Shown one piece after another: positions 41,601 through 51,214 of a DNA stretch of 62,900 nt. Numbering within the stretch: position 1 is the stretch's first letter; every line of letters starts with the position of its first letter. Source of the DNA: CAYUST01 sp041908765 (GTDB lineage Bacteria; Patescibacteriota; Gracilibacteria; Absconditabacterales; Absconditicoccaceae); NCBI GenBank assembly GCA_041908765.1, contig JAYREU010000010.1:1-62900 (forward strand), in the 5' to 3' direction. The translations under genes were made by a program, and so were the position numbers. The notes below the pieces were generated by a model, which did no database searches, had not been told where the DNA came from, and worked only from the letters and a program-made list of their open reading frames with translations.

Positions 41601-42340
41601 ACTACAATACCTTTGTGGCAGGAGAATACCAAGATACTGCCAAACCTGTTTCACAAGTCTATGCGGAGCTATTGGAAAAATATCCAGGCAAGCGTGTCTT
41701 GGTAGTTTCTCACAAGCGTAGATTCCGTTATTTGTGGCAACGATTGTGTAATCTGCGCGAAGATATCAACACTTCCGAGGCAGGCAGGCAATACTTTATT
41801 GAGTCAGCAGAGTGTGTGCCCTTACCACTTACTCCCTTGCACAACGAACTAGACCAATGGATCTTCGCAGAGTTACATCAAACCGTCGTGACGAGTGATG
41901 CATTATGCAAAGCCTACAATGTGGAGAGTGCCACCAAGACCTTACTTACGTTTGTAGATAAATTAACCAACCGATGGGTGAGACGTAGCAGAAGAAGATT
42001 CTGGGCACCTGGTATGGAATCAGATAAACACCAAGCATATACGACGTTGTATTGTGTCTTACATATCTATCTTCGTGCTATGGCACCTATCATGCCGTTT
42101 ACAACCGAAAGTATTTGGCAAACGTTGGCATCTTTGACGACTGCCCCTATGGGAGCACATCCGAGTATTCATACAGACAGTTGGCCATTGTGACATAGTA
42201 TATTCATCAACAAACAACTGATTGATGAAGTACAGCAGGTGAGAGAAATTATCACCGGAGCATTGTATCTGAGAGCAAAACAACAGATCAAAATCAAACA
42301 GCCATTGCAGTCGCTCTCTGTACGTCTCCTCAAGAGCTAG
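38678..42340 (+). CDS. ileS: Isoleucyl-tRNA synthetase with inserted Nudix and histidine-phosphatase domains
   Basis: 1220 residues in one frame. Catalytic core: PPFTSGDPHYGHLLQ (HIGH site, about 53), KWGWDCHGIPAENFV, PWTTTPWTLPAN (start of editing domain, about 390), NISRTRFWGCPLPVWEC and GKKMSKRLKNYPDPS (KMSKS site, about 787). Between VTVKLPLKN and the editing domain sits a Nudix domain (about 228-337) with a perfect box G-x5-E-x7-REMKEELGV. After KMSKS, at the entry to the anticodon domain, sits a histidine-phosphatase domain (about 868-1040: VRFMRHA, TSDFLRAQQTAE, LVVSHKRR). At about 708-740 a dispersed repeat is translated in frame. It charges tRNA-Ile. Confidence 0.93.
40803..40897 (+). 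repeat. Dispersed inverted repeat inside ileS
   Basis: AATCTAGAAACCAGAAACCAG and AATCTAG on the left and CTGGAGTCTGAAATCTGGAG on the right form an imperfect hairpin. The same elements lie between genes at 44690-44768 and 50013-50040. Here they replace a short loop between YGQDHF and ADFIAEGLDQTRG of IleRS and stay in frame only because two TGA codons are read as Gly. Confidence 0.75.
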
Positions 42341-42411
42341 AGTATTGTTGCAAACGTACCATACATCACTATAACGTTCTTCGTTTCCTTTATTTTTGTT
42401 CCTTGTGTCCT

Positions 42412-43296
42412 ATGGCAAATCTCAAGCAAATTAAATCCAAGATAAAATCCGTCAGCAACCTCAAAAAAATCACGAGAGCACTCGAGGTAGTTTCTACGGT
42501 CAAACTCCAAAAGACCAAGTCACAAGCAGAAAACCTCAAAGAATATCTCACGGATCTCCTCGCATTGGTTGCAAGTGTGTGAGGTGTTGATAACTTATTG
42601 ACTCCTCCTGTGACGACGTCTACCAAAAAATTGATTATCGTGTGTAGTTCAGAGAGAGGATTGTGCGGTGCACTCAATACGAGATTGTTTAGAAAAGTGT
42701 TGCAAGATATCGGCAGTTCAAAAGACGATACCGAACTTTTTGTGTTGGGGAAGAAGGCGCTAGAGTTTTTCAAAAGAGTGAAGACGCCTATTATTGGTGC
42801 TTTGCATTTGAGTGATACCTATCAAGAAAAAGACTTGCTTCCTTTGTATACCTTGTTGGATGAGGCAATGTCATCAGGAACCTATAGTGAGGTTCGTCTC
42901 TATTTCAATTATTTCAAAAACGTTATCAATCAACTTCCAGCTTCACTCCAGTTGATGCCGTTGTCAGCTAGTACGTTTGCCTCATTTTGTGCAGATGTAG
43001 CATTGGACTATGGGGTCGTCTTAGGTGCCAACAATAAGGAATTAATTATTGAACCATCGCGTGATGTCTACCTACACGAACTCAAAAGACAAGTCAGAAA
43101 CTATATTTTGGCATCAGCTATTCTCCAAAACAAAACAGGAGAACATGCTGCGCGTATGATTGCTATGAAGAATGCAAAAGATAATTCTATCGCATTTATC
43201 AAACAGTTGACCTTGGCATACAACAAAGCACGTCAGTGAGCAATTACCCAAGAAATTTCAGAAATCGTCTCTGCGAAGATAGCTATCGAAGGATAA
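42412..43296 (+). CDS. atpG: ATP synthase F1 gamma subunit
   Basis: 294 residues. The N-terminal helix MANLKQIKSKIKSVSNLKKI and TRALEVVSTVKLQKTK, the middle IIVCSSERGLCGALNTRLF, and the C-terminal ASAILQNKTGEHAARMIAMK and NAKDNSIAFIKQLTLAYNKARQ fit the gamma family, which forms the rotating shaft of F1. Only one subunit gene is here, right after ileS, not in an atp operon, which is unusual. Two TGA codons give Gly. Stop TAA. Confidence 0.94.
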
Positions 43297-43632
43297 TTAA
43301 GTCACGTCTGAAGCCATGAGATGACTACCTGCAATTTCTTTGCACAGATGCAATCGTTGGTAGTATTGTGCATACGAAATATATCCCAGTGAATGTGCTC
43401 CATAGATATACCAACTGATAAGATGAATGTAGATCCCCATCTGTTTGGCGCAGTCATCCTGTGAGCGTAACTCAAGATGTCCTTGAATAGTATACGTGAG
43501 GAGTTGCCAACAGCAATGTTTGAGACGATGTGCTAGTGGTTTGTCTTGGAGCAATGCAGTTTGTCTGCACAGCATATAGATAGCGTGCGTGAGCAATCGA
43601 CAGCGCTGGACGAGAAGAAGGCTTGGATCCAT
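43297..43632 (-). CDS. Four-helix-bundle-like small protein
   Basis: 111 residues from ATG 43632; TTG 43695 would add 21. Predicted all-helical with the pattern LAHRLKHCCWQLLTYTIQ, IHLISWYIYGAHSLGYISYAQ and LHLCKEIAG, which resembles the Avd / 23S-rRNA-intervening four-helix bundle family by spacing of its helices. That family includes partners of diversity-generating RTs, but the RT in this window is 13 kb away. Its TAA directly abuts the convergent atpG stop. Confidence 0.6.
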   Translation of the reverse strand: MDPSLLLVQRCRLLTHAIYMLCRQTALLQDKPLAHRLKHCCWQLLTYTIQGHLELRSQDDCAKQMGIYIHLISWYIYGAHSLGYISYAQYYQRLHLCKEIAGSHLMASDVT

Positions 43633-43731
43633 GGATACCGCGAAAATAAAAAAGTAACCTAGCTCTTGTTTACTCACAGACCTACAAATTCCCAAGAATA
43701 ACTACAGAATTTTTTAAGAATCTTTTGCAGG

Positions 43732-44148
43732 ATGTCGGAAGAACTCTCATTGATGCTCCAAGAATATGCTCGCGAACCGGTCAATTATTTTGTGATGGAC
43801 GATGCAACTATCAGTTTTACGCAACCCAATAACATCTGTGGGGACAGCGCTACCGTCTATCTCAAAATTACTGATACGCATATCGAAGCAGCAAGTCATG
43901 CAGGAGAGGAGGCATTGCATACGTCAGTAGCAGCTAGCTTACTCATGGAAGAATTGCCCGGCAAAGATCTTCAAACCGTCCTCACGCGATGATATACAAC
44001 TATGCAAGCTTGGTGATTTTCAGTTTCTCCAAGAAGAAAAAGAGCAGCCGTCACGGCGCTCTTGGCAGCGAGAAATGCAATTCATCTCTATTTGCAGGAT
44101 GGACAAGTGGATACGTTTGAGGATCTCCTTGAAAGCAAAACAAATTAA
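43732..44148 (+). CDS. sufU: SufU/IscU-like Fe-S scaffold protein, degenerate
   Basis: 138 residues with the NifU-N fold order: NNICGDSATVYLKI (about 34-47), a Gly/Ala-rich loop, VAASLLMEELPGKDL, and a C-terminal RRKRAAVTALLAARNAIHL helix. Canonical SufU/IscU has three cysteines; only the first, in ICGD, is kept, and the positions of the second and third hold other residues. It may have lost cluster assembly. Three TGA codons give Gly. SufC follows 620 bp later and SufB at 53.8 kb. Confidence 0.75.
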
Positions 44149-44161
44149 GATATCTGAGGTT

Positions 44162-44205
44162 CCCCCCTTAAGAAGGGGGGTGGCCCGTAGGGCCGGGGGG
44201 TTTTT
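44162..44205 (+). terminator. Terminator-like G/C hairpins after sufU-like gene
   Basis: CCCCCCTT / AAGGGGGG hairpin (44162-44180) followed by GGCCC / GGGCC and GGGGGG with a T5 run. It is 14 bases after TAA 44148. Likely a terminator, though its C6 and G12 tracts are unusual here. Confidence 0.55.
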
Positions 44206-44248
44206 GTACGCGTCCTTTCTCTGTCTATTTGCTTATTTGTACATTTGC

Positions 44249-44505
44249 TTATTTGATATCTTCATCGGTGAAGAATGCTTCGAAAGCGCTGTCTAGTGCG
44301 TTTTCCTCTTCTTCAACACCTTCTAGGAGTTCTTCAACTTCTGCATTTTCGAAGTGATTGAGTGGCGTGTCTCCCAAAATATCTTGAGATTCATCAAAGG
44401 TATCAGCAGTTTGCTTGCGTGACACTGTTCAGCTTGTTGCTCAGCATAGCTAGTCTCTTGTTCTCTGTAGTTTACTTTTGGACGACGTATACCTTTTCCG
44501 GGCAT
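44249..44505 (-). pseudogene. Small acidic protein with an apparent frameshift
   Basis: From ATG 44505 one frame reads MPGKGIRRPKVNYREQETSY and on to about 44430. From there a different frame, shifted by -1, reads QTADTFDESQDILGDTPL and then a Glu/Asp-rich tail ending IK at TAA 44249-44251. Neither half has a good start and stop alone: the first frame otherwise ends at TAG 44323 in unnatural sequence. A missing base near 44425-44440, real decay or a -1 ribosomal shift would explain it. Product unknown. Confidence 0.5.
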
Positions 44506-44689
44506 GGATGAGGGCAAGAATGAATATAAAATCTCAGTAATGAGACACCATAATTCTATGACAACCTTAAATAGATGCAAAAAACGGCAAAGCCTGCTGA
44601 ATATTTCCTTGTCACTTGGGTAATTTATGGTCTATTAGGTCTGAAGTAACGTTGTAATTGAAGGAAAATTGGGTAGAGTGTAGAGAATC

Positions 44690-44768
44690 CAGAAACTAGA
44701 ATCCAGAATCTAGATCTATGTACCACATAGACTGTCTGGAGTCTGGAGTCTAAAATCTAAATTCTTCT
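44690..44768. repeat. Dispersed inverted repeat before sufC
   Basis: AGAAACTAGAATCCAG and AATCTAGATC on the left face CTGGAGTCTGGAGTCTAAAAT on the right around a loop ACCACATAG, an imperfect hairpin. Closely related to the copy inside ileS at 40803-40897. It ends one base before the sufC start region. Confidence 0.7.
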
Positions 44769-44769
44769 C

Positions 44770-45495
44770 ATGCTTTCTCTCTCCCATATCTCCGTCTCCG
44801 TTCAAGATAAACAGGTAGTCACTGATTTCAGTGCACATTTTGCCGTAGGTAAAAATTACTGCTTGTTGGGCAAAAATGGTTCAGGGAAATCTTCCCTCGC
44901 TTTGGCGATCATGGGACATCCACACTATAGCATCACGGCTGGTGAGGCGACGATCGACGGCGAAGCCTTGAACGACATGACCCCTGATCTGAGAGCACAA
45001 AAGGGTATTTTCTTGGCCTTTCAAACGATCCCTGAAATCAAAGGTGTCAAAGTATTTGAATTTTTGCGCACAATTTACAACATAGCCCATGAGACAAAGG
45101 AGACCTTCGTCAGTTTCAAAAAAATTATTCTCCCGTATTTAGACCTTCTCAGTATCGACAAAGAGTTTTTGCGAAGAGATCTCAACGTAGGATTTAGTGG
45201 AGGCGAAAGAAGAAAACTAGAGCTCCTCCAACTTCGTTTACTCACACCCAAATACATTTTCTTGGACGAAGTTGATAGCGGACTGGATGTAGACGCGTTC
45301 AAAGCTGTAGCGAAACTCTTGGCAGAAACCGCAGGTCCAGAGACCTGTTTGATTATCATCACGCATTATTTCACGATACTCGAGTATATCAAAGTAGATG
45401 AAGTTTTGGTCATGCAAGAAGGCAAAATAGTCGCACAAGGGGATATCTCCTTGGTGGAACGTATCAAGCAGCAAGGATTTGGAGATATGGAATAG
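44770..45495 (+). CDS. sufC: SufC, Fe-S assembly ATPase
   Basis: 241 residues, ABC ATPase of the SufC type: Walker A GKNGSGKSSLALAIMGHP (about 36), IFLAFQTIPEIKG (Q-loop region), signature FSGGERRKLELLQ (about 144), Walker B YIFLDEVDSGLDVDA and the H-loop IIITHYF. SufC works with SufB/SufD in building Fe-S clusters in the cytoplasm. SufB is 8 kb downstream; SufD and the cysteine desulfurase SufS are not in the window. No in-frame TGA. Stop TAG. Confidence 0.94.
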   Translation: MLSLSHISVSVQDKQVVTDFSAHFAVGKNYCLLGKNGSGKSSLALAIMGHPHYSITAGEATIDGEALNDMTPDLRAQKGIFLAFQTIPEIKGVKVFEFLRTIYNIAHETKETFVSFKKIILPYLDLLSIDKEFLRRDLNVGFSGGERRKLELLQLRLLTPKYIFLDEVDSGLDVDAFKAVAKLLAETAGPETCLIIITHYFTILEYIKVDEVLVMQEGKIVAQGDISLVERIKQQGFGDME

Positions 45496-45582
45496 AGTAG
45501 TTTTCATCTGCTTTTTTTCGTTATTGACTTTGTCTTATAAGTAAATATAAGCAACTATTGTGAACATTAAAACCAAAAATAT

Positions 45583-46194
45583 ATGTCCATACAAAGAAAA
45601 AAATTTTTTACCTCAGATTGGCATGCAGGAGAAGTTGCTGCACCGCAAAATCACAGTTTTTGTCGGCCACGACCGACAGCAGAGATGATTGATGAGTGGC
45701 TGGCAGAGTGCCACGATAAAATCAAGCCTGACGATGAGTTGTGGTTTGTGGGTGATCTGGGTTTGCAACTTGCGAACTTAGCAATCTACAAAGAATTGCC
45801 TGAATGCTACAAAGTTCTCGTACTTGGTGATAAAGAGTACAATAATATAAATTATTCTGCGCAGGAGTTTGCCAGAGAAGAATCTCGCTTACATCTTTTT
45901 GATGAAGTGCACCGATTTCATCATGTTGAGATAGATGGCATTCAGTTCTTCGTTGCTCACAAACCTGAAGATTGTATGGATGCAAACTTGCCTGCACTTT
46001 GTGGACATATCCATGGTATCTGGCGAACCCAGAAGATGAATAACGGCCAACCGATCATCAACGTAGGTATAGATGCTTGGCACCAATTGGTCAGTGAAGA
46101 GCTGATCATGCATCAGTATCACGCAGTTATGAAAGCATACTATGATGGCAACTGTTTTATCAATCTTGATCTCCCTTTTTTCAAAAGAGGTTAG
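45583..46194 (+). CDS. Cytoplasmic metallophosphoesterase
   Basis: 203 residues with calcineurin-like motifs SDWHAGE (about 11), FVGDLGLQ (GD), VLGDKEYN in place of GNHD, VAHKPED and GHIHG. No signal peptide or membrane helix. Belongs with small YfcE/ligase-associated-like phosphoesterases; the Asp of GNHD is shifted, so metal binding may differ. Substrate unknown. No in-frame TGA. Ends in TAG before a terminator. Confidence 0.85.
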   Translation: MSIQRKKFFTSDWHAGEVAAPQNHSFCRPRPTAEMIDEWLAECHDKIKPDDELWFVGDLGLQLANLAIYKELPECYKVLVLGDKEYNNINYSAQEFAREESRLHLFDEVHRFHHVEIDGIQFFVAHKPEDCMDANLPALCGHIHGIWRTQKMNNGQPIINVGIDAWHQLVSEELIMHQYHAVMKAYYDGNCFINLDLPFFKRG

Positions 46195-46217
46195 AAGAAA
46201 CATACAAATAAGCCCAG

Positions 46218-46243
46218 CTCCAGGAATTCCTGGAGTTTTTTTG
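46218..46243 (+). terminator. Terminator after metallophosphoesterase
   Basis: Perfect hairpin CTCCAGGAATTCCTGGAG with a T7 run, 23 bases after the TAG. Confidence 0.88.
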
Positions 46244-46350
46244 TGTTTGAAAGAAAATATGATTCCTTGACATTTATGTCATAATAACTATACAGGAGGC
46301 AATCAATAAAGAATACTCTACATTCACTTTATTTCCTTCATTTTCCCCTC

Positions 46351-48051
46351 ATGCGTACCTTACTTATAGCAGGCTTTCTCGCAGTATTTTTGAGTAGCTC
46401 GTTGGTGAGTGCTGCGAGCAACGATGAGTATGTAGACTACATCGAGCAGTATTGTGATGATATGCTCGAGCTTCGTCGTTGTGGTACCTTCCAACCGGTG
46501 GCGGTCAAAGTGCAGAAGCAAGCAAAGGCGTTGCTTGCGCGTTTTGTGACGATGCAAGATACAATCGAAGAGATCGAAGATTTCTTGCCACGTTTGGAAG
46601 AGCAATACGAGGAGACTGATAATCGCGTGGTGAAATTCGCTGCAGCATACTATATTACGTACCTAGAAACCTACCTAGATCAATATCATGGGAGTGATGA
46701 CGAAGATGATCTTTTTGCAAGTTTGTTTGAAGACCTCGATGTGGATTTTTTGGATACCCGTAGTTCAACGAGACGTCCTGTGCAATCTGTAGTACTCAAG
46801 AAGAAACAATATGATGATTTCACCGATAGTCTCAGTAGAGGCACCTATCGTGAAAGAGCAGTTTCGTATCGTGACATCACCCGTAGAGAATGAGGAAGTA
46901 TAGAGAGTGTACGTTCTGATCAAAATGATGTACATATCTCCAAGAGAAAAATAACCAAGCAACGTTCTGTTCTCCAACTCATGATAGAAGCAGAAGATGA
47001 AGATGGTCATCCTGCTACCGAGAAAAAAGGCTATCGTATGGTAGCAGTCTTGGAAGATGGTGATGATGAAGAAGTGATTGCTATGCGTTATGATCACTAT
47101 GATAACGAACGATACTTTGCGAGAGCAATTGATACGGAGTGGTATGATGAAATCTCATTCTATTTGTTGTGTGAGGATTGTAGCGGCGACCGTTTTGGCT
47201 ATCCAGGTAGTCGACGCTATCGGGACGTAGCAGATGAGGTCACCTATCAGTTGGATACGGATGATGATGATTATTATGATGATGACGACGATGGGTATTA
47301 TTGCTATGATCGCAACGACAGAAGATATAGATGCAACCGCAATGATAGCCGCATCCACCGTCGTAGCAATGACGATGGCTACTGTTATGATCGCTATGAC
47401 AATAGATATAGATGTGATGATGAGTACAATAATGACTATCGTTATGATCAACTTGCCTTACAACAGTTAGTTGCTTCACCGAGCAGACCTTCTGGACAGT
47501 ATCAGGTCACGACCACGCTTTCATTTACCAATGAGAGCAACAGATCGCTTTCTATCAATGTACATAGTTTCAGCTTTTCGCTCCGTTCGTACAAAGAAGG
47601 TGGAACGCTGAGTTATACCTCAATGACAAATGAGCTACGTTGTGGCAGTACCAATGCTACACAAATCTCACTTGGGAAAAATCAATCTTGTACCCTTACA
47701 ACTACCTTCTATGGCGTCAATGCGAGAGAGGGTGAACAGCTCTATGTCCAAGTACAATACCAAGGCAATGGCTATCATAGCAATAGTATAGCTACGCAAA
47801 CTATTTGGCCCAATCGACAGCAACCAGCTCCACTTCCTCCTCAGCAACCACAATATCCGATTCAGTATCCAGTACTGCCTTGCCCAGATCTCGCTACAGC
47901 GGTTGGTGCATGGAAAGCATCAGTCATGCCAGAGTATATGCATTGTAGGTGGAAGTGAGGACACACAGGTAAATGATATGATAATCTCTTACCATTACCC
48001 AATCCGTTGGACCCCAACTACGGCGGACCATTTGAAATATATAGTAATTAA
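46351..48051 (+). CDS. Secreted acidic surface protein with Asp/Tyr/Arg repeats
   Basis: 566 residues. Signal peptide (1-21, cut after VSAA), a helical N-terminal domain with a CDDMLELRRC cysteine pair, a beta-rich middle, then about residues 305-370 of Asp/Tyr/Asn/Arg-rich repeats (YCYDRNDRRYRCN and YCYDRYDNRYRCD, each with a Cys pair), a beta-sandwich-like region and a Pro/Gln-rich tail. The acidic Cys-paired repeats could bind Ca2+ outside the cell. Four TGA codons give Gly, three of them in the last 30 residues. Not recognised; a cell-surface role is inferred. Confidence 0.8.
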
Positions 48052-48065
48052 AAAGCTTTACTTGC

Positions 48066-48105
48066 ACAAACACCCGCTATCAGTAGACTGTGGGTGTTTT
48101 TTGTT
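48066..48105 (+). terminator. Terminator after surface protein gene
   Basis: AACACCC (48069-48075) pairs with GGGTGTT (48092-48098), followed by T6 and further T tracts, 17 bases after TAA 48051. Confidence 0.8.
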
Positions 48106-48117
48106 TTTCCATTTCGT

Positions 48118-48507
48118 ATGAGTGTAATCAAAGAGTGTATGATCACGGTAGTCCAAGCTATTCCTCACGGTAAAGTTGCATCGTATGTACAAGTCGCAGA
48201 ACTGGTCCAAGCCAGATGCACCAAACGTGTCACTGCACAAGTAGTAGGTTGGCTCCTTTCAGGTATGCCAAAATCTGAGCGATCACGCCTCCCATGGTGG
48301 AGAGTAGTCAACAAGCAAGGATTTATTAGTACACTCAAGTTGGGTGATAAATGATGGGAGCAAGAGCAACTCCTCCGTGCTGAGGGCGTCCAGGTCATCA
48401 AAGGATGTATCTTGATGTCCGTGTTTGGAGTGAGTAGTGACGTTATCAAAAGTAATCTCGAGGAGATGAGCGCAGATACAGAAGAGTCATCATCTGAGAC
48501 AGCTTAG
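48118..48507 (+). CDS. Alkyltransferase-like (ATL) DNA-binding protein
   Basis: 129 residues matching the DNA-binding domain of O6-alkylguanine-DNA alkyltransferase: IPHGKVASYVQVAEL (about 17), AQVVGWLLSGMP and PWWRVVNKQGFIST (about 60). The catalytic PCHRV cysteine is Trp, as in ATL proteins, which flag alkylated guanine for nucleotide excision repair instead of repairing it. One TGA gives Gly in the C-terminal part. Stop TAG. It sits 70 bp before the ZIP transporter. Confidence 0.9.
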
Positions 48508-48577
48508 CTACATGATTATTTTTGTGTTTTGCCCTTCACAACATATGAACAACATAGGCTTTAGTACTTTTCCATAG

Positions 48578-49399
48578 ATGATTACACCAGAAGTGTTGTT
48601 TGCCTTTGGATTAACGGTATTTGCATGACTTGCTACGTGAGTAGGAAGTGCACTTGCTTTTTTTACTAAGAAAACAAATACGCGTTTCTTGTCTGTTGCA
48701 CTATGATTTTCTGCAGGTGTGATGATTTATATTTCTTTGGTTGAAATTCTGTTTAAAGCAAGAGTCAGCCTCAGTGAAATATATGGCACGATACCATGAG
48801 GACGATATACCTTGGCATGATTCTTCGGAGGGATTGCGTTGATTGCACTTATTGATACACTCGTTCCGCATGTACTCAATCCTCATGAGCCACATTCGGT
48901 TGAAGAACTACACACACATGACCATCATGAACATATGAAACAAAAGAAACTTTTACGTATGTGAATGATTACTGCATTAGCCATTGCGATTCACAACTTC
49001 CCAGAGTGACTAGCTACGTTCGTGGGTGCCTTACATGATCCCCAGTTGGGAGTAGCGATTGCAGTCGCTATAGCGATTCATAATATACCCGAAGGTATCG
49101 CTGCCTCTATTCCTATTTATTATGCGACATGAAGTCGTCGCAAGGCGTTTTGGTGGTCTTTCCTTTCGTGACTAGCTGAACCAGTGGGAGTCATTATTTG
49201 ATACTTCTTGTTGTATTCATGGATGTGACCTGCTACTATGGGAGTCACCTTTGCATTTGTGGCAGGAATTATGGTGTATATTTCATTGGATGAACTCTTG
49301 CCAACAGCGAGAGAGTATGGTGAACATCATCTTTCCATATATGGCCTTATAGCGGGTATGGCAGTCATGGCAGTGAGTTTACAATTATTTGTTATTTAA
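48578..49399 (+). CDS. zupT: ZIP-family metal transporter (ZupT-like)
   Basis: 273 residues, eight membrane helices. Metal-site motifs AIHNFPEG (about 140) and AIHNIPEG (about 167) mark helices IV and V; the first Gly is TGA 49007-49009. A His-rich loop (HTHDHHEH, about 115) fits a cytoplasmic metal-binding loop. It imports Zn2+ or related divalent cations. About 14 Gly are TGA, roughly half of all Gly, the heaviest TGA use in the window; under the standard code no ORF of this gene would be seen at all. Stop TAA. Confidence 0.95.
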
Positions 49400-49415
49400 T
49401 TCATAGCATATTTTG

Positions 49416-50012
49416 ATGAAACAGTGTATGTATATTCATGGTGGAGACGTTTTTTTGGGGCGAGATGAGTACTATGCAAGACTTGCTGAATCAGAAGTTG
49501 ATCCAACTCAAAATAGAACAATGCGAAGACAGCGAATAGAACAAGCAATTCGCAATACACACACCATGCGAATGCCTGACATGCCAGGCAAGCAAGTAGC
49601 CACCTATCTTGCACGAAAAATTCGATTTGAAAAATTATTGCCCTTTTGCAACGACGAAGGAACTACATTGATATGATATTCATTGGGAGCCTCTTTTTTG
49701 AGTAAACGATTATCTGAAAATAATTTCCCCAAGCACTTGGAGCAACTCCATCTCGTGGCTGGTCGTTATGATTGGCAAGAGAAAGGATGAGATTTTGGGT
49801 TTGATTTTGAACAGGCCTCACACATTGAAAAGCAGTGCAACCAAGTTTTTTTGTATCATGCGACTGACGATCCTATTGTCCCCTACAAGGACTCAGAAAT
49901 GTTGAAGTCCTATCTTCCTCATGCTGAGCTCATCACCTTCGAAACGAGAGGACACTTCTTCCAGCCCGCATTTCCTGAGTTGTTGGAGAGGATGAAGGTG
50001 TATAAGAGATAA
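49416..50012 (+). CDS. Alpha/beta hydrolase (RBBP9/YdeN-like)
   Basis: 198 residues. N-terminal MYIHGGDVFLG, nucleophile elbow IGYSLGASFLSKRL (GxSxG; first Gly is TGA), Asp in HATDDPIVPYKD and His in FETRGHFF form a complete Ser-Asp-His triad of the RBBP9/YdeN type of serine hydrolase. Physiological substrates of that group are mostly unknown. It starts 16 bases after zupT, so the two may be co-transcribed. Stop TAA, followed by an A-rich repeat. Confidence 0.85.
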
Positions 50013-50088
50013 GAAACTAGACTCCAGAAACCAGAAACAAGACTTCAAAATTGAGACCTATGTCGTTATTTATTTTTTCACTAAGATC

Positions 50089-50715
50089 ATGAAACTCTTC
50101 CTTGCATCTGCATTAGATAAAATGAAAGACCAACTTCTGGCAGAAGTAGGTAGTTTGCAGGGCAAGAAAATCGCGTATATCACCAATCCGGCTGATCCAT
50201 ACATTGAAAAATCATGACCTAATCAGTGGCGGCTCAAAAATGATAAGGAAATGCTGCTTGCATTTGGTGCTGAGCTGATCCCAGTAGATTTGCGTGTAGT
50301 TCAGCACGATGCGCTTTCTTTGGCATTGGGAGACAGCCAGGGAGTATATGTGTCTGGAGGCAAGACCTATTATTTTCTTCAGCTAGCAGATGCAAGTTGA
50401 TTCACAACATTGATCTCTGCCTGGGTGGCTACTCCTGGAAATGTATACATGGGTAGTAGTGCGTGAAGTTGTATTATGGGAAAACAGATTAAATATCTAG
50501 AAGATGGGCGAGAGAAATTCGCTCTATTTGAGGGATTTGGTATGGTTGAAGCAACTCTCCTTCCTCACTGGTGAGCAGAGTGATCATGGGAAGAATATCA
50601 AAAGACACTCAATCACTTTTATGCAGAGGGCTTGAGTCTTATCACACTTACCGATCAACAAGCGCTCGTTGTCGATGAACACGGTATGAGGATAGTGACG
50701 GCAGCGAGTAAATAA
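50089..50715 (+). CDS. Peptidase S51-like protein (dipeptidase E family), copy 1
   Basis: 208 residues. MKLFLASALDKMKDQLL, YVSGGKTYYFLQLA and GSSAGSCIMGK (nucleophile elbow, Ser about 128) follow the S51 family, cytoplasmic serine peptidases that cut Asp-X dipeptides or cyanophycin fragments. The gene is a recent duplicate of the one at 51346: the first 29 residues are nearly identical and the 3' ends share about 60 bases, including the stop region. Four TGA codons give Gly. Stop TAA. Confidence 0.87.
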
Positions 50716-50758
50716 TTTCCTACTTTCTTCTGTAGTTATTCTTTGATTTTTCTTGCTT

Positions 50759-51214
50759 ATGCGATATGCTGTGGATGTGTCACAATTTTTCAGCCAATTC
50801 ATTTGCAATATGGAAGAGCTCTTTGATCAATGGAATCGTGAAAAGAAACTCTTGGATAGTAAGTCAAAATTACCGTTTTTGAATGAACGTGAAATTCGGT
50901 TTATAAAGTTGTGAAAGAATATTGGTTGCGAAGAAAACGGAAAAACATTTTTCTTGAGACCATTCCTCATTATCAAAAAGGTAGGAACATTGTTTCGATG
51001 AGTGCCTTTGACGACATGATGAAAAGATTCTCTGTGGTATATGACTTTCCCATCTAGCAGTTTCACAGCCTGAAGGCACCAAAAGTGAAAATCAAGAGTA
51101 TGTCTTTGACATGCGAGGACGATTGACCCAAGAAGATGCACACAACGTATATGAATTTTAAACAATAATCATTTTCAATCTATAAAAAAATCGCTACAGA
51201 TGATCTATCTCTAG
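50759..51214 (+). CDS. PemK/MazF-like toxin-type protein
   Basis: 151 residues reconstructed across nine TGA codons. A short helical N-terminus leads into RPFLIIKKVGTLFRGVPLTT (about 75) and a C-terminal RRCTQRIGILNNNHFQSIKK, the pattern of PemK/MazF endoribonucleases. No antitoxin gene is adjacent, unless one is hidden in the N-terminal extension (residues 1-45). It lies between the two duplicated S51 genes. The stop TAG lies inside a hairpin that is the terminator of a candidate RNA on the other strand. Not visible in standard-code translation. Confidence 0.68.

Noticed and set aside
43297..43632. Avd partner of the reverse transcriptase at 28.5 kb
   Set aside because: Only a general helix pattern matches, the genes are 13 kb apart, and the RT is not of the diversity-generating type.
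47155..47479. His/Ile-rich ORFs on the minus strand and a Met-rich ORF in another frame
   Set aside because: They are antisense or frame shadows of the Asp/Tyr codon repeats of the surface protein.
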